In this document: one piece after another, positions 8,667-21,301 of the stretch | Layout of the letters: each line of letters starts with the position of its first letter | How positions within the stretch are numbered: the first letter of the stretch is position 1 | Source: Halalkalibacter hemicellulosilyticusJCM 9152 | GTDB taxonomy: Bacteria; Bacillota; Bacilli; Bacillales; Bacillaceae_D | Direction of reading: 5' to 3' | DNA: 64,000 nt | Assembly: GCF_000513115.1 (NCBI RefSeq) | Contig: NZ_BAUU01000005.1 | Coordinates: 1-64,000, forward strand | Translations under genes and position numbers: made by a program | Notes under the pieces: model-generated | What the model was told of the DNA's origin: nothing | The model's database searches: none | What the model saw: only the letters and a program-made list of their open reading frames with translations

Positions 8667-10874
8667 ACCAACAGCTGAGCGTGTGAAAGAGGAAAAGCTA
8701 TACCGTGGAATGGGTCTTACAGATGAAGAATTTGCGATGGTTGAGGGTATTCTTGGACGTACCCCGAATTATACGGAAACGGGCATTTTCTCTGTTATGT
8801 GGTCGGAGCATTGTAGTTATAAAAATTCCAAAGTCGTCTTAAAGAAATTCCCAACTGAAGGAGAGCAAGTGTTGCAAGGGCCTGGAGAAGGTGCGGGAAT
8901 TATTGATATTGGTGATGGACAGGCGGTTGTGTTTAAGGTAGAAAGTCATAATCATCCATCAGCAATTGAACCATTCCAAGGTGCCGCTACAGGTGTTGGT
9001 GGGATTTTGCGTGATGTTTTTTCAATGGGCGCACGTCCGATTGCATTATTGAATTCGTTACGCTTTGGTGAGCTTGAATCCGAGCGTGTGAAATATTTAT
9101 TTGAGGAAGTTGTTGCAGGGATTGCTGGTTATGGAACTGTATGGGCGTTCCAACTGTTGGTGGTGAGATTCAATTCGATCCATGCTATGAAGCGAATCCA
9201 CTAGTTAATGCGATGTGTGTCGGTTTAATTGATCATAAAGATATTCAAAAAGGTCAAGCCAAAGGTGTTGGTAATACCGTCATGTATGTCGGTGCTAGTA
9301 CGGGACGTGATGGTATTCACGGTGCAACCTTTGCCTCTGAGGAGCTTGGAGAAGATGCCGATGAGAAGCGTCCTGCTGTTCAAGTTGGCGATCCGTTCAT
9401 GGAAAAGCTATTACTTGAAGCATGTTTAGAGCTTATTCAAAATGATGCGTTAGTTGGTATTCAAGACATGGGAGCTGCAGGTTTAACGTCTTCATCTGCA
9501 GAGATGGCAAGTAAAGCAGGCTCTGGAATTGAGATGAATTTAGACTTAATTCCACAACGTGAAAAAGGAATGACTCCTTACGAGATGATGCTTTCCGAAT
9601 CTCAAGAGCGTATGTTAATTGTCGTGAAAAAAGGTCGTGAGCAAGAGATTAAGGAGATCTTTGACCGATGGGGTTTGCTTTCAGCAGAGGTTGGTCATGT
9701 GACAGACGATAAGCGTCTACGTCTGCTTCATAAAGGTGAAGTCGTTGCAGATTTGCCAGTTGATGCTCTTGCTGAAGAAGCTCCTGTTTATCATAAGCCG
9801 TCAAAGGTAGCAGAGTATTATAAGAAGTTTCAACAGATGGAAAATAACGTACCTGTTATTCAAGATACGAAAGAAACCTTTCTGCAATTGTTAAAGCAGC
9901 CAACGATTGCGAACAAAGAATGGGTTTACGATCAGTATGATTATATGGTGCAGACGAATACAGTTGTTGAGCCTGGTTCTGATGCAGCCGTACTGCGTGT
10001 GCGTGGTACCCGCAAAGCGCTTGCGATGACGACAGATTGTAATTCTCGTTATATTTACCTTGATCCTGAAGTAGGTGGTCAGATTGCCGTTGCAGAGGCT
10101 GCACGAAATATTATTTGCTCAGGAGCGAAGCCACTTGGATTAACAGATGGCTTGAATTATGGTAGTCCTGAAAAGCCAGAAATCTTCTGGCAATTAGAGA
10201 AATCAACAGACGGGATGAGCGAGGCATGTCGTGTGTTAAATACACCTGTTATTGGTGGAAACGTTTCGTTATATAATGAGTCGCACGGTGTAGCCATTTA
10301 TCCAACACCTGTTATCGGGATGGTTGGACTAGTTGAGGATGTCGATCATATTACGACCCAAGCGTTTAAACAAGCTGGGGATGTGATTTATCTTTTAGGT
10401 GAAACGAAGTCGGAGTTTGGTGGTAGTGAGCTGCAAAAGCTAGTGGATGGTGAGTTATCTGGTAAAGCACCAGTGCTTGATCTTGAAGAGGAAAAGCAAC
10501 GTCAAGAGCAACTATTAGCAGCTATTCAAAATGGTCTCGTTCAATCAGCGCATGACGTCGCTGAAGGTGGACTAAGTGTTGCGTTGGCAGAATGTATGAC
10601 GTCTGGGTCGTTAGGTGCCGATGTAGCAGTATCAGGTGAAGCTGTTTCTGCGCTATTTGCTGAATCGCAATCTAGATTTGTCGTTACGGTTAACCCGAGT
10701 CAAGTAGCTGATTTCGAATCAGTGGTTTCGGGTACTAAGATTGGGGTTGTAACAGATACAGCTGTGTTAACGGTGAAAGATGAAGAACAACAAGTGATAC
10801 TTGAAGCAACTCAAGAAGAAATTGTCGAGGCTTGGAAAGGAGCCATTCCATGTTTGCTGAAATCAAAGGCTTAA
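8650..10874 (+). pseudogene. purL: FGAM synthase subunit PurL, one frameshift
   Basis: PurL is the ATP-dependent synthase subunit that makes FGAM from FGAR. The ATG at 8650 opens [27 protein letters not shown], typical of the family. After VAGIAGYG the frame is lost near 9135: GGAACTGTATGG is found where GGnAACTGTATGGGC (G-N-C-M-G-V) is expected, so one base is missing. The remaining 570 or so residues continue from [14 protein letters not shown] to the C-terminus in the other frame without further damage, including [15 protein letters not shown] and [12 protein letters not shown]. Total length would be about 742 residues, normal for the short PurL form. The last 25 bases overlap purF. Confidence 0.88.
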
Positions 10875-12261
10875 ATGAAGAATGTGGTGTGTTTGCGATT
10901 TGGGGACATAAAGATGCAGCTCAACTAACGTATTATGGTCTTCATAGTTTACAGCATCGCGGTCAAGAGGGAGCGGGTATCGTCGTATCAGATGGTGAAC
11001 AATTAACGATTCACAAAGGTCTCGGGCTTGTAAATGACGTATTTAGCCCGAATGATTTCAAAGAATTAAGTGGCCATGCAGCAATCGGTCATGTTCGTTA
11101 TGCACTGCGGGAGGAGGAGGCTTTGCCAATGTGCAGCCTCTAATGTTCCGCTCGCAAACAGGGAGCATTGCGATCGCTCATAACGGAAATCTTGTCAATG
11201 CGACAAGCATGAAGCATCAGTTAGAAGGTCAAGGGAGTATTTTTCAATCGACATCTGATACGGAGGTTGTTGCACACTTAATTAAGCGAAGTGGCTTTGC
11301 TTCGCTTGAAGAGCAGTTTCGTAATGCGTTAACGATGCTAAAGGGTGCCTATGCGTTGGCGGTCATGAATGAGCAGCAATTAATGATTGCTCTTGATCCG
11401 AATGGCTTACGTCCATTATCCCTCGGCCGTTTAGGTGATGCGTATGTTGTAGCATCTGAAACGTGTGCATTTGATATTATCGGTGCTGAGTATGTTCGAG
11501 AAGTTGAGCCAGGTGAGTTAATCGTCATAGATGAAGATGGTTTACGATCTCAACGCTTTTCGGGTACATCTAACCGCGCGATTTGTAGCATGGAATATAT
11601 TTATTTTGCTCGACCAGATAGCAATCTTGATGAGATTAACGTTCATACATCGAGAAAGAATTTAGGGAAACAGCTTGCTATGGAGTCACCTGTTGAGGCG
11701 GACGTTGTCACAGGTGTGCCAGACTCTAGTATTTCAGCTGCGATTGGTTATGCTGAACAGTCTGGTATTCCATATGAATTAGGGATGATTAAGAACCGTT
11801 ATGTTGGTCGAACATTTATCCAGCCTTCCCAAGAGCTACGAGAGCAAGGGGTGAAGATGAAGCTTTCTCCTGTTCGTGGAGTTGTTGAAGGGAAACGTGT
11901 CGTCATGATTGATGATTCGATTGTACGTGGAACAACGAGTAAGCGAATTGTGAATATGCTACGAGATGCTGGAGCTACTGAAGTCCATGTACGAATTAGC
12001 TCCCCACCTATTAAGCACCCTTGTTTCTATGGAATTGATACATCGACTTCAGGTGAATTAATTGCGGCGAATCATTCATTAGAAGAAATGCGTGAAATGA
12101 TGGGAGCTGATTCTTTGGCGTTCCTTTCAACGGACGGACTGATGGAAGGGATCGGTCGTTCTGATGATTCACCGAACTGTGGTCAATGTTTAGCATGTTT
12201 CACCGGGAGTTATCCTACAGAGATTTATCCGGATACGTTACATCCTTATGCGAAGGTTTAG
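10850..12261 (+). pseudogene. purF: Amidophosphoribosyltransferase PurF, one frameshift
   Basis: PurF makes phosphoribosylamine from PRPP and glutamine, the first committed purine step. The ATG at 10850 gives an 11-residue propeptide before the nucleophile Cys12 ([11 protein letters not shown]). The frame breaks near 11104: GCACTGCGG is found where GCAACTGCGGGAGGA (A-T-A-G-G) is expected, a loss of one A. The rest runs on in the other frame from [10 protein letters not shown], through VVMIDDSIVRGTTS (PRPP loop) to the iron-sulfur ligands in NCGQCLACF. The upstream in-frame ATG at 10832 is less likely because the Bacillus protein starts at M-x-A-E-I-K-G-L-N. It overlaps the end of purL. Confidence 0.88.
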
Positions 12262-12282
12262 AAGAGAAGGGAGCCTGAATTG

Positions 12283-13320
12283 ATGTCAGAAGCATATAAG
12301 AAAGCAGGTGTCAGCTTAGAAGCTGGCTATGAAGCAGTAGAGAGAATGAAAAGCCACGTGAATCGTACGAAGCGTCATGGTGTGATGGGTGGACTTGGAG
12401 GCTTTGGAGGAATGTTTGACCTGTCCTCTTTAAATTTAAAGGAGCCTGTTCTCGTTTCTGGTACAGATGGAGTAGGAACGAAGCTGATGCTTGCTTTTAT
12501 GATGGATAAGCATGACACGATTGGAATTGACGCTGTGGCAATGTGTGTGAATGACATTGTCGTTCAAGGGGCAGAACCTCTTTACTTCCTTGATTATATT
12601 GCATGTGGGAAAGCCGTTCCAGAGCGTTTAGAAGCGATTGTTAAGGGAGTAGCAGATGGCTGTGAACAAGCGGGCTGCGCTCTTGTCGGTGGTGAAACGG
12701 CAGAAATGCCTGGGATGTATAGTGAAGATGATTATGATATAGCTGGCTTTGCTGTTGGAGCTGTTGAGAAGAAAGAAATGATTACAGGAGATGAGATTGA
12801 AGAAGGGAATGCTGTCATTGGTATTGCCTCAAGTGGTGTTCATAGTAATGGTTTTTCTCTTGTTCGCAAAATCTTCCTAAAAGATCATGGATTTACACTT
12901 AAAGATACAGTCGATGAGCTAGGGAAATCGTTAGGTGAGGAATTATTAACGCCAACAAAAATTTACGTCAAACCATTGCTAGCATGTATGAAGGAAGTAG
13001 ACGTTCGCGGAATGGCTCATATAACTGGTGGAGGTTTCTATGAAAATATACCGAGAATGCTTCCTTACGGCTTAGGTATTCACATTGATCATGGTTCTTG
13101 GCCTGTATTGCCAATTTTTCATGCCCTACAATCATACGGTAAACTAACGGATGAGGAGCTTTTCTCTACGTTTAATATGGGGATTGGCATGGCAGTGGTT
13201 GTACCTAAAGAGGAAGCAGCTCGTGCGATTGAACTGTTTAATGAGCAAGGAGAAGAGGCTTACTTAATCGGGAAGGTCATAAAGGGTGAAGGAGTAACGA
13301 TCGGAGGCATTAACGAATGA
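12283..13320 (+). CDS. purM: AIR synthetase PurM
   Basis: PurM closes FGAM to aminoimidazole ribonucleotide with ATP. The product has the family start [19 protein letters not shown], the [10 protein letters not shown] nucleotide loop, the [11 protein letters not shown] segment and [15 protein letters not shown] chose ATG 12283 (345 residues) over TTG 12280 because it matches the homologues and has GAGAAGGGAG at proper distance. Its stop overlaps purN (ATGA). Confidence 0.95.
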   Translation: MSEAYKKAGVSLEAGYEAVERMKSHVNRTKRHGVMGGLGGFGGMFDLSSLNLKEPVLVSGTDGVGTKLMLAFMMDKHDTIGIDAVAMCVNDIVVQGAEPLYFLDYIACGKAVPERLEAIVKGVADGCEQAGCALVGGETAEMPGMYSEDDYDIAGFAVGAVEKKEMITGDEIEEGNAVIGIASSGVHSNGFSLVRKIFLKDHGFTLKDTVDELGKSLGEELLTPTKIYVKPLLACMKEVDVRGMAHITGGGFYENIPRMLPYGLGIHIDHGSWPVLPIFHALQSYGKLTDEELFSTFNMGIGMAVVVPKEEAARAIELFNEQGEEAYLIGKVIKGEGVTIGGINE

Positions 13321-13892
13321 GAATAGCAGTGTTCGCTTCAGGTAGTGGAAGTAATGCTGAAGCTATAATTCAAGCAACAAAAAAAGGAACATTAGATGCA
13401 GAGGTTGCCCTCGTCGTTACAGACAAGCCAGGCGCGAAGGTAGTTGAGCGAGCACAATCATACGGCATCGATGTGTTTGCTTTTTCTCCAAAGGATTATA
13501 ATGGCAAAGCTGCGTTTGAACAGGACATCGTTTCTAAGCTAAAGAAGTATGACATCTCCTTTCTTGTTCTTGCTGGTTATATGCGTCTCGTTGGTGAGAC
13601 ATTATTGGAAGGCTATGAAGGGCGGATGGTGAACATTCACCCTTCATTGCTTCCTTCTTTCCCTGGGTTGGATGCGATTGGTCAGGCGTTTGAGGCTAAG
13701 GTGAAAATCACAGGTGTCACGATTCATTATGTCGATTCTGGAATGGATTCGGGACCTATTATTGCACAAGAGTCTGTTCGAATTGAGGAGAATGATACAA
13801 TTGAGACGCTGCGTCAAAAGGTACAAGCGATAGAGCACACGTTATACCCAGAAACATTGCAGCAGCTTTTTACAAGTAAAGAGCACAATTAA
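13317..13892 (+). CDS. purN: GAR transformylase PurN
   Basis: PurN transfers a formyl group from 10-formyl-tetrahydrofolate to GAR. The 191-residue protein has the N-terminal [12 protein letters not shown] loop, the folate/GAR site around [10 protein letters not shown] and the catalytic segment [12 protein letters not shown] with [13 protein letters not shown] downstream. The catalytic His, the conserved Asn and Asp residues are all present. It starts at the overlap with purM. Confidence 0.95.
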   Translation: MRIAVFASGSGSNAEAIIQATKKGTLDAEVALVVTDKPGAKVVERAQSYGIDVFAFSPKDYNGKAAFEQDIVSKLKKYDISFLVLAGYMRLVGETLLEGYEGRMVNIHPSLLPSFPGLDAIGQAFEAKVKITGVTIHYVDSGMDSGPIIAQESVRIEENDTIETLRQKVQAIEHTLYPETLQQLFTSKEHN

Positions 13893-13928
13893 GTTGATAT
13901 TAATTTTATTTGAAAGGGCGGAATAGAT

Positions 13929-15464
13929 ATGAGCAAGCGCGCATTAGTGAGCGTTTCAAATAAAGATGGAATCGTTGAATTTGTTCAACAACTTGTTGAT
14001 CAAGGGTTTGAGGTCGTTTCAACAGGTGGAACGAAAAAAGCATTACAAGATGCAGGTGTACCTGTTATCGGCATTTCTGAAGTGACCCATTTTCCTGAAA
14101 TTTTAGATGGTCGTGTGAAAACACTACATCCGAATATTCATAGTGGTCTATTAGCGATGAGAGAACGCGAGGAACACCAAAAGCAATTACAAGAGCATAA
14201 TATTACACCGATTGATCTAGTAGTCGTTAATTTATATCCATTTAAAGAAACGATTGCAAAGCCGGATTGTACGTTTGCTGACGCAATTGAAAATATTGAT
14301 ATTGGTGGTCCGAGTATGCTTCGTGCTGCAGCAAAGAACCATCAGCACGTAACAGTTGTTGTAGATCCTGCTGATTATGAAACGGTTTTGTCTGAGCTAA
14401 AATCAGGTGATAATGTGACTATTGAAACGAAGCGTCGCCTTGCAGCGAAAGTGTTCCGTCATACAGCAGCTTATGATGCGTTAATTGCTGAATACTTAAC
14501 AGATGCAGTTGAAGAGACGGAGCCAGAGACGTTCACAGTAACATATGAGCGTCAACAAGGTTTGCGTTACGGTGAAAATCCGCATCAACAAGCGACATTT
14601 TATAAGAAGCCATTAGCTGATCATGCCTCTATTGCTAGTGCAAAGCAGCTACATGGAAAAGAGTTATCGTATAATAACATTCATGATGCGGATGCGGCGT
14701 TAGCGATTGTGAAGGAATTTAGTGAGCCGGCTGTTGTCGCAGTGAAACATATGAATCCATGTGGGGTGGGGACAGGTCAAACGATTGAAGAAGCGTACAG
14801 TCGTGCATACGAAGCTGATTCGGTTTCCATCTTCGGTGGGATTGTTGCGGCTAACCGTGAAATTGATCAAGTAACAGCATTAAAGATGAAGGAGATTTTC
14901 TTAGAGATTATTATTGCTCCTTCCTTTACGCCAGAAGCGATTGATGTGTTAACAGCGAAGAAAAATTTGCGTTTACTTACTGTTGATGTGAAGAAACAAT
15001 CGAAGCCTGAGGCGATGCTTACATCGATTCATGGAGGTCTTCTTGTTCAAGATGAGGATACGTATGGCTTTGAAGATGCAAATATTGAAGTAGTGACAGA
15101 GCGCCAGCCGACGGAAGAAGAATGGGAAGCATTGAAGCTAGCATGGAAGGTTGTCAAACATGTGAAATCTAATGCGATCGTATTAACGAATGGTCAAATG
15201 ACGGTTGGAGTAGGAGCAGGTCAGATGAACCGTGTTGGTGCCGCAGATATTGCGATTGCTCAAGCTAATGATCGTATTAAAGGTGCGGTGATGGGATCAG
15301 ATGCTTTCTTCCCGATGGGCGATACAGTAGAGCTTGCTGGTAAGGCAGGGGTCACAGCTGTTATTCAACCAGGAGGTTCTATTAAGGATCAGGAATCGAT
15401 TGATATGGCCAATAAATATGGCATTGCAATGGTTATGACAGGCGTACGTCATTTTAAACATTAA
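13929..15464 (+). CDS. purH: Bifunctional AICAR transformylase/IMP cyclohydrolase PurH
   Basis: PurH carries out the last two steps to IMP. The 511-residue protein begins with the MGS-like IMP cyclohydrolase domain ([33 protein letters not shown]) and continues with the transformylase domain, including [21 protein letters not shown] and the C-terminal [11 protein letters not shown] and [20 protein letters not shown] precedes the ATG. Length and domains are normal. Confidence 0.96.
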   Translation: MSKRALVSVSNKDGIVEFVQQLVDQGFEVVSTGGTKKALQDAGVPVIGISEVTHFPEILDGRVKTLHPNIHSGLLAMREREEHQKQLQEHNITPIDLVVVNLYPFKETIAKPDCTFADAIENIDIGGPSMLRAAAKNHQHVTVVVDPADYETVLSELKSGDNVTIETKRRLAAKVFRHTAAYDALIAEYLTDAVEETEPETFTVTYERQQGLRYGENPHQQATFYKKPLADHASIASAKQLHGKELSYNNIHDADAALAIVKEFSEPAVVAVKHMNPCGVGTGQTIEEAYSRAYEADSVSIFGGIVAANREIDQVTALKMKEIFLEIIIAPSFTPEAIDVLTAKKNLRLLTVDVKKQSKPEAMLTSIHGGLLVQDEDTYGFEDANIEVVTERQPTEEEWEALKLAWKVVKHVKSNAIVLTNGQMTVGVGAGQMNRVGAADIAIAQANDRIKGAVMGSDAFFPMGDTVELAGKAGVTAVIQPGGSIKDQESIDMANKYGIAMVMTGVRHFKH

Positions 15465-15485
15465 GACAAAAGAAGGAGTGCATAA

Positions 15486-16845
<1,360 letters not shown>

Positions 16846-16904
16846 ATTGTCTCACTCTCCTTTGTTTTAATGTGACCGGTTTGTTTATATTTTATAATGC
16901 TTAT

Positions 16905-16948
16905 AAGAAACAACTTATGGAAGAATAACCATAAGTTGTTTCTTTTTT
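16905..16948 (+). terminator. Terminator of the pur operon
   Basis: AAGAAACAACTTATGG (16905-16920) pairs perfectly with CCATAAGTTGTTTCTT (16929-16944) around an 8-base loop, with T residues after it. It lies 145 bases after purD, beyond the small antisense gene. Confidence 0.85.
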
Positions 16949-17090
16949 GACAGGCAAGGAAAAGCGTCGGCTACGCTCGTTACAGGAAGCTCTAATAATT
17001 ATTCCTTACAGGTTTGTTACAAATGTTTTTGCTTATGTAAAATAAATGTAAGAAGGGAAAAGCTTATCCTTACAGTATAATAATTGTAGC

Positions 17091-17128
17091 AAGAAAAGCC
17101 TTATGAGAGGGTCTTGCCTCCCATAAGG
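17091..17128 (-). terminator. Terminator of the DUF2892 gene
   Basis: On the minus strand CCTTATGGGAGG and CCTCTCATAAGG form a stem around a short loop (17099-17128), followed by CTTTTCTTG. It lies just after the stop of the minus-strand gene at 17136-17417. Confidence 0.7.
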
Positions 17129-17135
17129 TAGTTGT

Positions 17136-17417
17136 TTACTGAAATGACTGTTGGTAAGGTGTTGTGGAATGATCATTAGTTGGTTGAGGTTTACTATTTT
17201 CCTCCTCAACTACATGGTGGATCTTCTGTTTTGCCATATATACTAATGGACAAAAGCGTGTAATCCCTTCAGCTACTTTCATACTGCCTAGCATCGCTAT
17301 TAGAATTGGTGCTGATGATGATTGTCTCTTTGTCAATTGAGCTGTTGACCATGCGAGAATAGTTAGTCCAGCAGTAATTCGACATAGAGAGTCAATTAGA
17401 GAAATGTTTGGTTTCAT
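17136..17417 (-). CDS. DUF2892 (YgaP-like) membrane protein
   Basis: The 93-residue product has the compact two-helix pattern of the DUF2892/YgaP transmembrane family: N-x-x-x-x-D near residue 9, R13, a hydrophobic segment 14-28 and a second one about 37-57 ending in the conserved F-C-P (TRFCPLVYMA). The family is of unknown function; some members are fused to rhodanese domains. The tail (about 65-93) is polar and variable. It has its own terminator and is convergent with the pur operon. AAGGAG precedes its ATG. Confidence 0.75.
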   Translation of the reverse strand: MKPNISLIDSLCRITAGLTILAWSTAQLTKRQSSSAPILIAMLGSMKVAEGITRFCPLVYMAKQKIHHVVEEENSKPQPTNDHSTTPYQQSFQ

Positions 17418-17545
17418 GTTAGTTAGCTCCTTTACAAATTCTTCACAGAAAGTTCGTGAACATTTTTAACATCTTTTATTATTTGAGTAACAAAGTTATG
17501 TTAAAGTAATGCTAAAGACTTATAGAAATGAAAGTAGTGATGACG

Positions 17546-19285
17546 ATGCCAGAACGCTTATATCGATGGACAAAGAAACGAATGCGTCAACAGCTTGAAG
17601 TAGTGAGAGGAGAACGCTCTCCGTCACTTGTGCTCAAGAATGCTACTTATCTCAATGTAGCAAGAAGGAAATGGGTTCAGGGCAACATCTGGGTTTCTGA
17701 TGATCGAATTGTCTATGTCGGCAGTGAATTACCAAATATGGTTTACGATACAGAAATAGTGGATTGTCAAAATATGAAAATTGTGCCTGGCTATATGGAG
17801 CATCATGCACATCCTTTTCAGTTGTATAATCCCCATACATTTGCGAAATATGCAGCGATGACAGGAACAACAACATTACTTAATGACAATATGATGCTCT
17901 TTTTACATCTAGAAAAAAAGAAAGCGCTTACGTTCATTGAAGAGTTGGATGAGCTACCTGTATCAATGTTTTGGTGGGCACGTTATGATGCCCAGACTGA
18001 GCTTTTGAATGATGATGCCTTCTCAAATTCGAAGATGAAGGAATGGCTAGATCATCCGCTAGTCATTCAAGGAGGGGAGCTTACGGCATGGCCAAAAGTG
18101 TTAGAAGGAGACGATGCGACTCTACATTGGATGCAGGAGACGACTCGTTTACGGAAACGAATTGAGGGACATTTACCAGGTGCTTCAAATAAGACCTTAT
18201 CTCAACTGGCTTTGTTAGGTGTTACGGCTGATCATGAGGCGATGACAGGTGAAGAGGCTGTGAGGAGATTAGACTTAGGATATGTCACATCACTGCGCCA
18301 TTCATCAATACGACCTGACCTTGCAAGGATTTTAAAAGAAATGAAAACGATCGGTATTGATCGATTTGATCGTTGCTTATTAACGACTGATGGTTCACCA
18401 CCGTCATTTTATAAAGATGGTGTAATGGATAAACTAATTGCGATAGCGATTGAAAGTGGCGTTACTCCGATTGATGCATACTTAATGGCTAGTTATAATC
18501 CAGCTGTATATTATCAGCTTGATCATAAGCTTGGAATGATTGCTCCTGGGCGTATTGCTCATTTAAATATCATTCAAGATGAATTCCACCCTACCCCTAT
18601 GTCGGTCATCGCCAAAGGACAATGGGTGTTAAAGGACAAGAAAAGATGTGTAACATTTGATCAATTTTCATGGGATCAATATGAGACAGAACCGTTTCAT
18701 ATTGACTGGGACTTAAAGGAGGATGAGTTGCACTTTTCAATGCCTATGGGAATTGAAATGGTTAACTCAGTTATTTTAAAGCCTTATAGGATCTCTGTTG
18801 AAGGTTCACATTCTACTATAAGAAATGGTCATGATGAGAGCTTCTTTGTGATGATTGACCGGCATGGGAAGTGGCAGATAACAACGATGATTAAAGGCTT
18901 TGCTACACATGTGCAAGGCTTTGCTAGTACATTTACGGTTACAGGTGATATTATACTTATTGGGAAGAGTGTTCCTGATATGGTTCGTGCATTTAATGCA
19001 TTGAAGGAACAAGGTGGAGGATTAGCGCTTGTTGAAAGCAATGAAGTCATTGGACGGATTCCGCTCGAAATATTTGGGATGCTCTCTAAGAAAGCCATGG
19101 AGGATTTAATTCCAGAAGAAGAAAAATTTGTTTCTCTCCTGCGAGAGCGCGGCTATAAGCATGAAGATCCAATTTATAGTATGCTTTTCTTTTCATCGAC
19201 TCATTTGCCGTATATTCGAGTAACACAGCAAGGAATTTATGATGTGAAGAAGAAAACGATACTCTTTCCTGCGATTATGCGTTAA
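17546..19285 (+). CDS. yerA: Adenine deaminase-like amidohydrolase YerA
   Basis: The product matches YerA of B. subtilis, a paralogue of adenine deaminase in the metal-dependent amidohydrolase superfamily. Metal-binding HxH appears as HHAHPFQ (about 86-92), the later aspartate in LLTTDGSPPSF, and the C-terminal domain conserves DRHGKWQITTMIKGF. No strong SD is visible. ATG 17546 (579 residues, MPERLYRW) is preferred over ATG 17528 because the homologue starts in register there. Its substrate is not established. It lies in the yerA-yerB-yerC order seen in B. subtilis. Confidence 0.85.
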   Translation: MPERLYRWTKKRMRQQLEVVRGERSPSLVLKNATYLNVARRKWVQGNIWVSDDRIVYVGSELPNMVYDTEIVDCQNMKIVPGYMEHHAHPFQLYNPHTFAKYAAMTGTTTLLNDNMMLFLHLEKKKALTFIEELDELPVSMFWWARYDAQTELLNDDAFSNSKMKEWLDHPLVIQGGELTAWPKVLEGDDATLHWMQETTRLRKRIEGHLPGASNKTLSQLALLGVTADHEAMTGEEAVRRLDLGYVTSLRHSSIRPDLARILKEMKTIGIDRFDRCLLTTDGSPPSFYKDGVMDKLIAIAIESGVTPIDAYLMASYNPAVYYQLDHKLGMIAPGRIAHLNIIQDEFHPTPMSVIAKGQWVLKDKKRCVTFDQFSWDQYETEPFHIDWDLKEDELHFSMPMGIEMVNSVILKPYRISVEGSHSTIRNGHDESFFVMIDRHGKWQITTMIKGFATHVQGFASTFTVTGDIILIGKSVPDMVRAFNALKEQGGGLALVESNEVIGRIPLEIFGMLSKKAMEDLIPEEEKFVSLLRERGYKHEDPIYSMLFFSSTHLPYIRVTQQGIYDVKKKTILFPAIMR

Positions 19286-19330
19286 ACTAGACGTAGAGGA
19301 AAGCGTTACTAAGTTAAAGGAAAAAAGGTT

Positions 19331-20380
19331 GTGCGACAGATGAACGGAATGAAAATCCTAACGGTACTACTAGCAAGTGGGATTATGATAGCAGGGTGTT
19401 CAAATACCGAAGAAACTAAATTGCCGGAAGAAGTACCTGACGATGCGGTAGAGGAACCTGCTGAAGAAAAGGAACTAGAACCTTCTTCGCTATTTACTTA
19501 TCCGTTAACTGGGTTAGAAGCAGAGGAGGAAAGTGGAAATCGAATAATCGGTGTAACGATCAATAACGATCCACGAGCTCGTCCGCAAACAGGGCTCGTG
19601 GACGCAGATATTGTTTATGAATTATTAGCAGAGGGAAATATTACTCGATTTGTTGCGTTGTACCATAGTATACTTCCCGAAAAAATTGGTCCTGTTCGCA
19701 GCTCCAGGACTTACCATATTGATTTATTAAAGGGCTATAACAGTATTTTTGTTACTCATGGCTGGAGTCCTGAAGCAGAGCAACGACTAACGATCAATAG
19801 AGAATTGGATTATATTAGTGGTATGAAGTACGATGGTACGTTATTTCAGCGATCATCAGATCGTGTAGCGCCACACAATTCTTACATTACTGCTGAACAT
19901 ATTTATCAAGGGATTGAACAAGAGGGATATGAGCGTGCGGGTGATGTTCCTACTTTTGAGTTTTATAGTCTAGATGAGGAATATGAAATAGAAGGTGAGA
20001 ACGCTGAGAGTATTGTTGTTCAATATTCAAGCGGTCATCGAATTAATTACGAATTCAATGTGGAACTATCAGGTTATACAAGAGCTAACGGTGAACTACA
20101 AACTGTAGATCATGAAACAGGTGAACCACAGTTGATTGAGAATTTATTTGTAGTCGAAACGTCTCATCAAGTTGTTGATGAACAAGGACGTCGTGTAATT
20201 GATTTAAACTCTGGTGGACAAGCTCTTCTGTTTCAGGATGGGAAAGTACAATCAGTTGATTGGGAAAACCAAGATGGAATTATTACACCTGTTAAAGATG
20301 GTAATGTTGTCCCGCTCGTACCAGGGCAAACATGGGTGAATGTCATTCCGATGGGAATAGATCAGCATATTAGTTATTAA
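19331..20380 (+). CDS. yerB: DUF3048 lipoprotein YerB
   Basis: YerB homologue of about 349 residues with a lipoprotein signal: a hydrophobic stretch ending in I-A-G-C, so the mature lipid-anchored protein starts at Cys23. An acidic linker follows (EEVPDDAVEEPAEE region), then the DUF3048 domain with NDPRARPQTGL, GPVRSSRTYHIDL and FQRSSDRVAPHNSYI. The biochemical role is unknown. Start is uncertain: GTG 19331 or ATG 19340 both fit the purine-rich upstream stretch. It is expressed at the outer face of the membrane by prediction. Confidence 0.85.
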   Translation: MRQMNGMKILTVLLASGIMIAGCSNTEETKLPEEVPDDAVEEPAEEKELEPSSLFTYPLTGLEAEEESGNRIIGVTINNDPRARPQTGLVDADIVYELLAEGNITRFVALYHSILPEKIGPVRSSRTYHIDLLKGYNSIFVTHGWSPEAEQRLTINRELDYISGMKYDGTLFQRSSDRVAPHNSYITAEHIYQGIEQEGYERAGDVPTFEFYSLDEEYEIEGENAESIVVQYSSGHRINYEFNVELSGYTRANGELQTVDHETGEPQLIENLFVVETSHQVVDEQGRRVIDLNSGGQALLFQDGKVQSVDWENQDGIITPVKDGNVVPLVPGQTWVNVIPMGIDQHISY

Positions 20381-20408
20381 TGTTTGGATGTCAGAAGGAT
20401 GTGAAAAA

Positions 20409-20720
20409 ATGCAAATAGACAAGCTAAGAGGGAAAGAGCTCGACCAATTATTTAAAGCGATCCTTTCATTGAAGGATTTGGAAGAATGCTATGAATTCTT
20501 TGATGATTTATGCACAATTAATGAAATTCAATCGTTAGCGCAACGGTTAGAAGTGGCGAGAATGCTGCAAAATGGCTATACGTACCATAAGATTGAAACC
20601 GAAACAGGTGCGAGCACAGCAACGATTTCCCGAGTGAAACGTTGCCTTAATTATGGTAATGATGGCTATAAGATGACATTAGATCGTGTAAAGGAACTTG
20701 ATGAAAATGCAGAAGCGTAG
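20409..20720 (+). CDS. yerC: TrpR-like DNA-binding protein YerC
   Basis: The 103-residue product is nearly identical in pattern to YerC of B. subtilis, a member of the TrpR/YerC/YecD helix-turn-helix family. The HTH is ARMLQNGYTYHKIETETGAS followed by TATISRVKRCLNYG. ATG 20409 is preceded by AGAAGGATGTG at good distance; an earlier in-frame start at 20388 lacks support from homologues. The role in this organism is unknown, although regulation of amino-acid or tryptophan genes is suggested by its fold. A strong terminator follows. Confidence 0.9.
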   Translation: MQIDKLRGKELDQLFKAILSLKDLEECYEFFDDLCTINEIQSLAQRLEVARMLQNGYTYHKIETETGASTATISRVKRCLNYGNDGYKMTLDRVKELDENAEA

Positions 20721-20745
20721 ATGAGATGAAAACTATAGGTGGATC

Positions 20746-20800
20746 AAACGGGCACGGAAAAAGGTTAAAACCAATCTTTTTCCGTGCCCGTTTGTTTTTT
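20746..20800 (+). terminator. Terminator after yerC
   Basis: AAACGGGCACGGAAAAAG (20746-20763) pairs perfectly with CTTTTTCCGTGCCCGTTT (20776-20793) and T residues follow. A very strong intrinsic terminator. Confidence 0.92.
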
Positions 20801-20918
20801 ATAAGTTAAATAAAGCATCTTAATGAAAAGAATATTGAGAAGTTAATCAAGGGCAGTGTAGGAAAACTTAATGAGGAAGTAGCGATTAACAGGAGCTTTC
20901 GGCTGCGCGCATGTTGTG

Positions 20919-21150
20919 CTGTATGCGGTTCCTCATGCCTCTATTTTTACTTTATTTCACTTTTTCATACCGTAAGGGTTCCTCATGCCTCTATTTTGGC
21001 TTTTATGGCTTCTGTTGGCCTCATTTAGCTCAAATAGCGGAATGAGGATTCCTTTTTCTTCTTAATAAGTGTGATTTCCCTGCTTTAGTGGAATGAGGAT
21101 TCCCTTCGCTTTTTGTGGCATTCGTTGTGTCTTACTTCAGTGGACCGCGA
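20919..21150. repeat. Intergenic inverted-arm repeat, copy 2 of 3
   Basis: Begins with ctgtatgcggttcctc. Forward arms at about 20928-20947 and 20976-20997 (cctcatgcctctatttt) and inverted arms at about 21031-21052 and 21083-21103 (gaatgaggattcc). It occupies the gap between the yerC terminator and adeC. Same layout as copies at 64-291 and 54369-54587. Between it and adeC (21151-21301) I see an AT-rich stretch with AAGAAAAA/TTTTTCTT hairpin near 21200-21227. Confidence 0.75.
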
Positions 21151-21301
21151 GGAGGTTCAGAAAAGCTCTCCTTTGTAAGGGATCAGAACGACAAAGTTAA
21201 GAAAAAAAGCTATCGCGTTTTTCTTAGACTTTCTTTTCTCAGATAATTAAGATACGATATTCCTCAAGAATAAGATCGATGTTAAAAAAGAGGTGTACGA
21301 A

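Noticed and set aside
6100-11150. Programmed frameshifting in purB, purL and purF
   Set aside because: No slippery heptamer with a downstream stimulator is evident, and homologues encode these enzymes in one frame.
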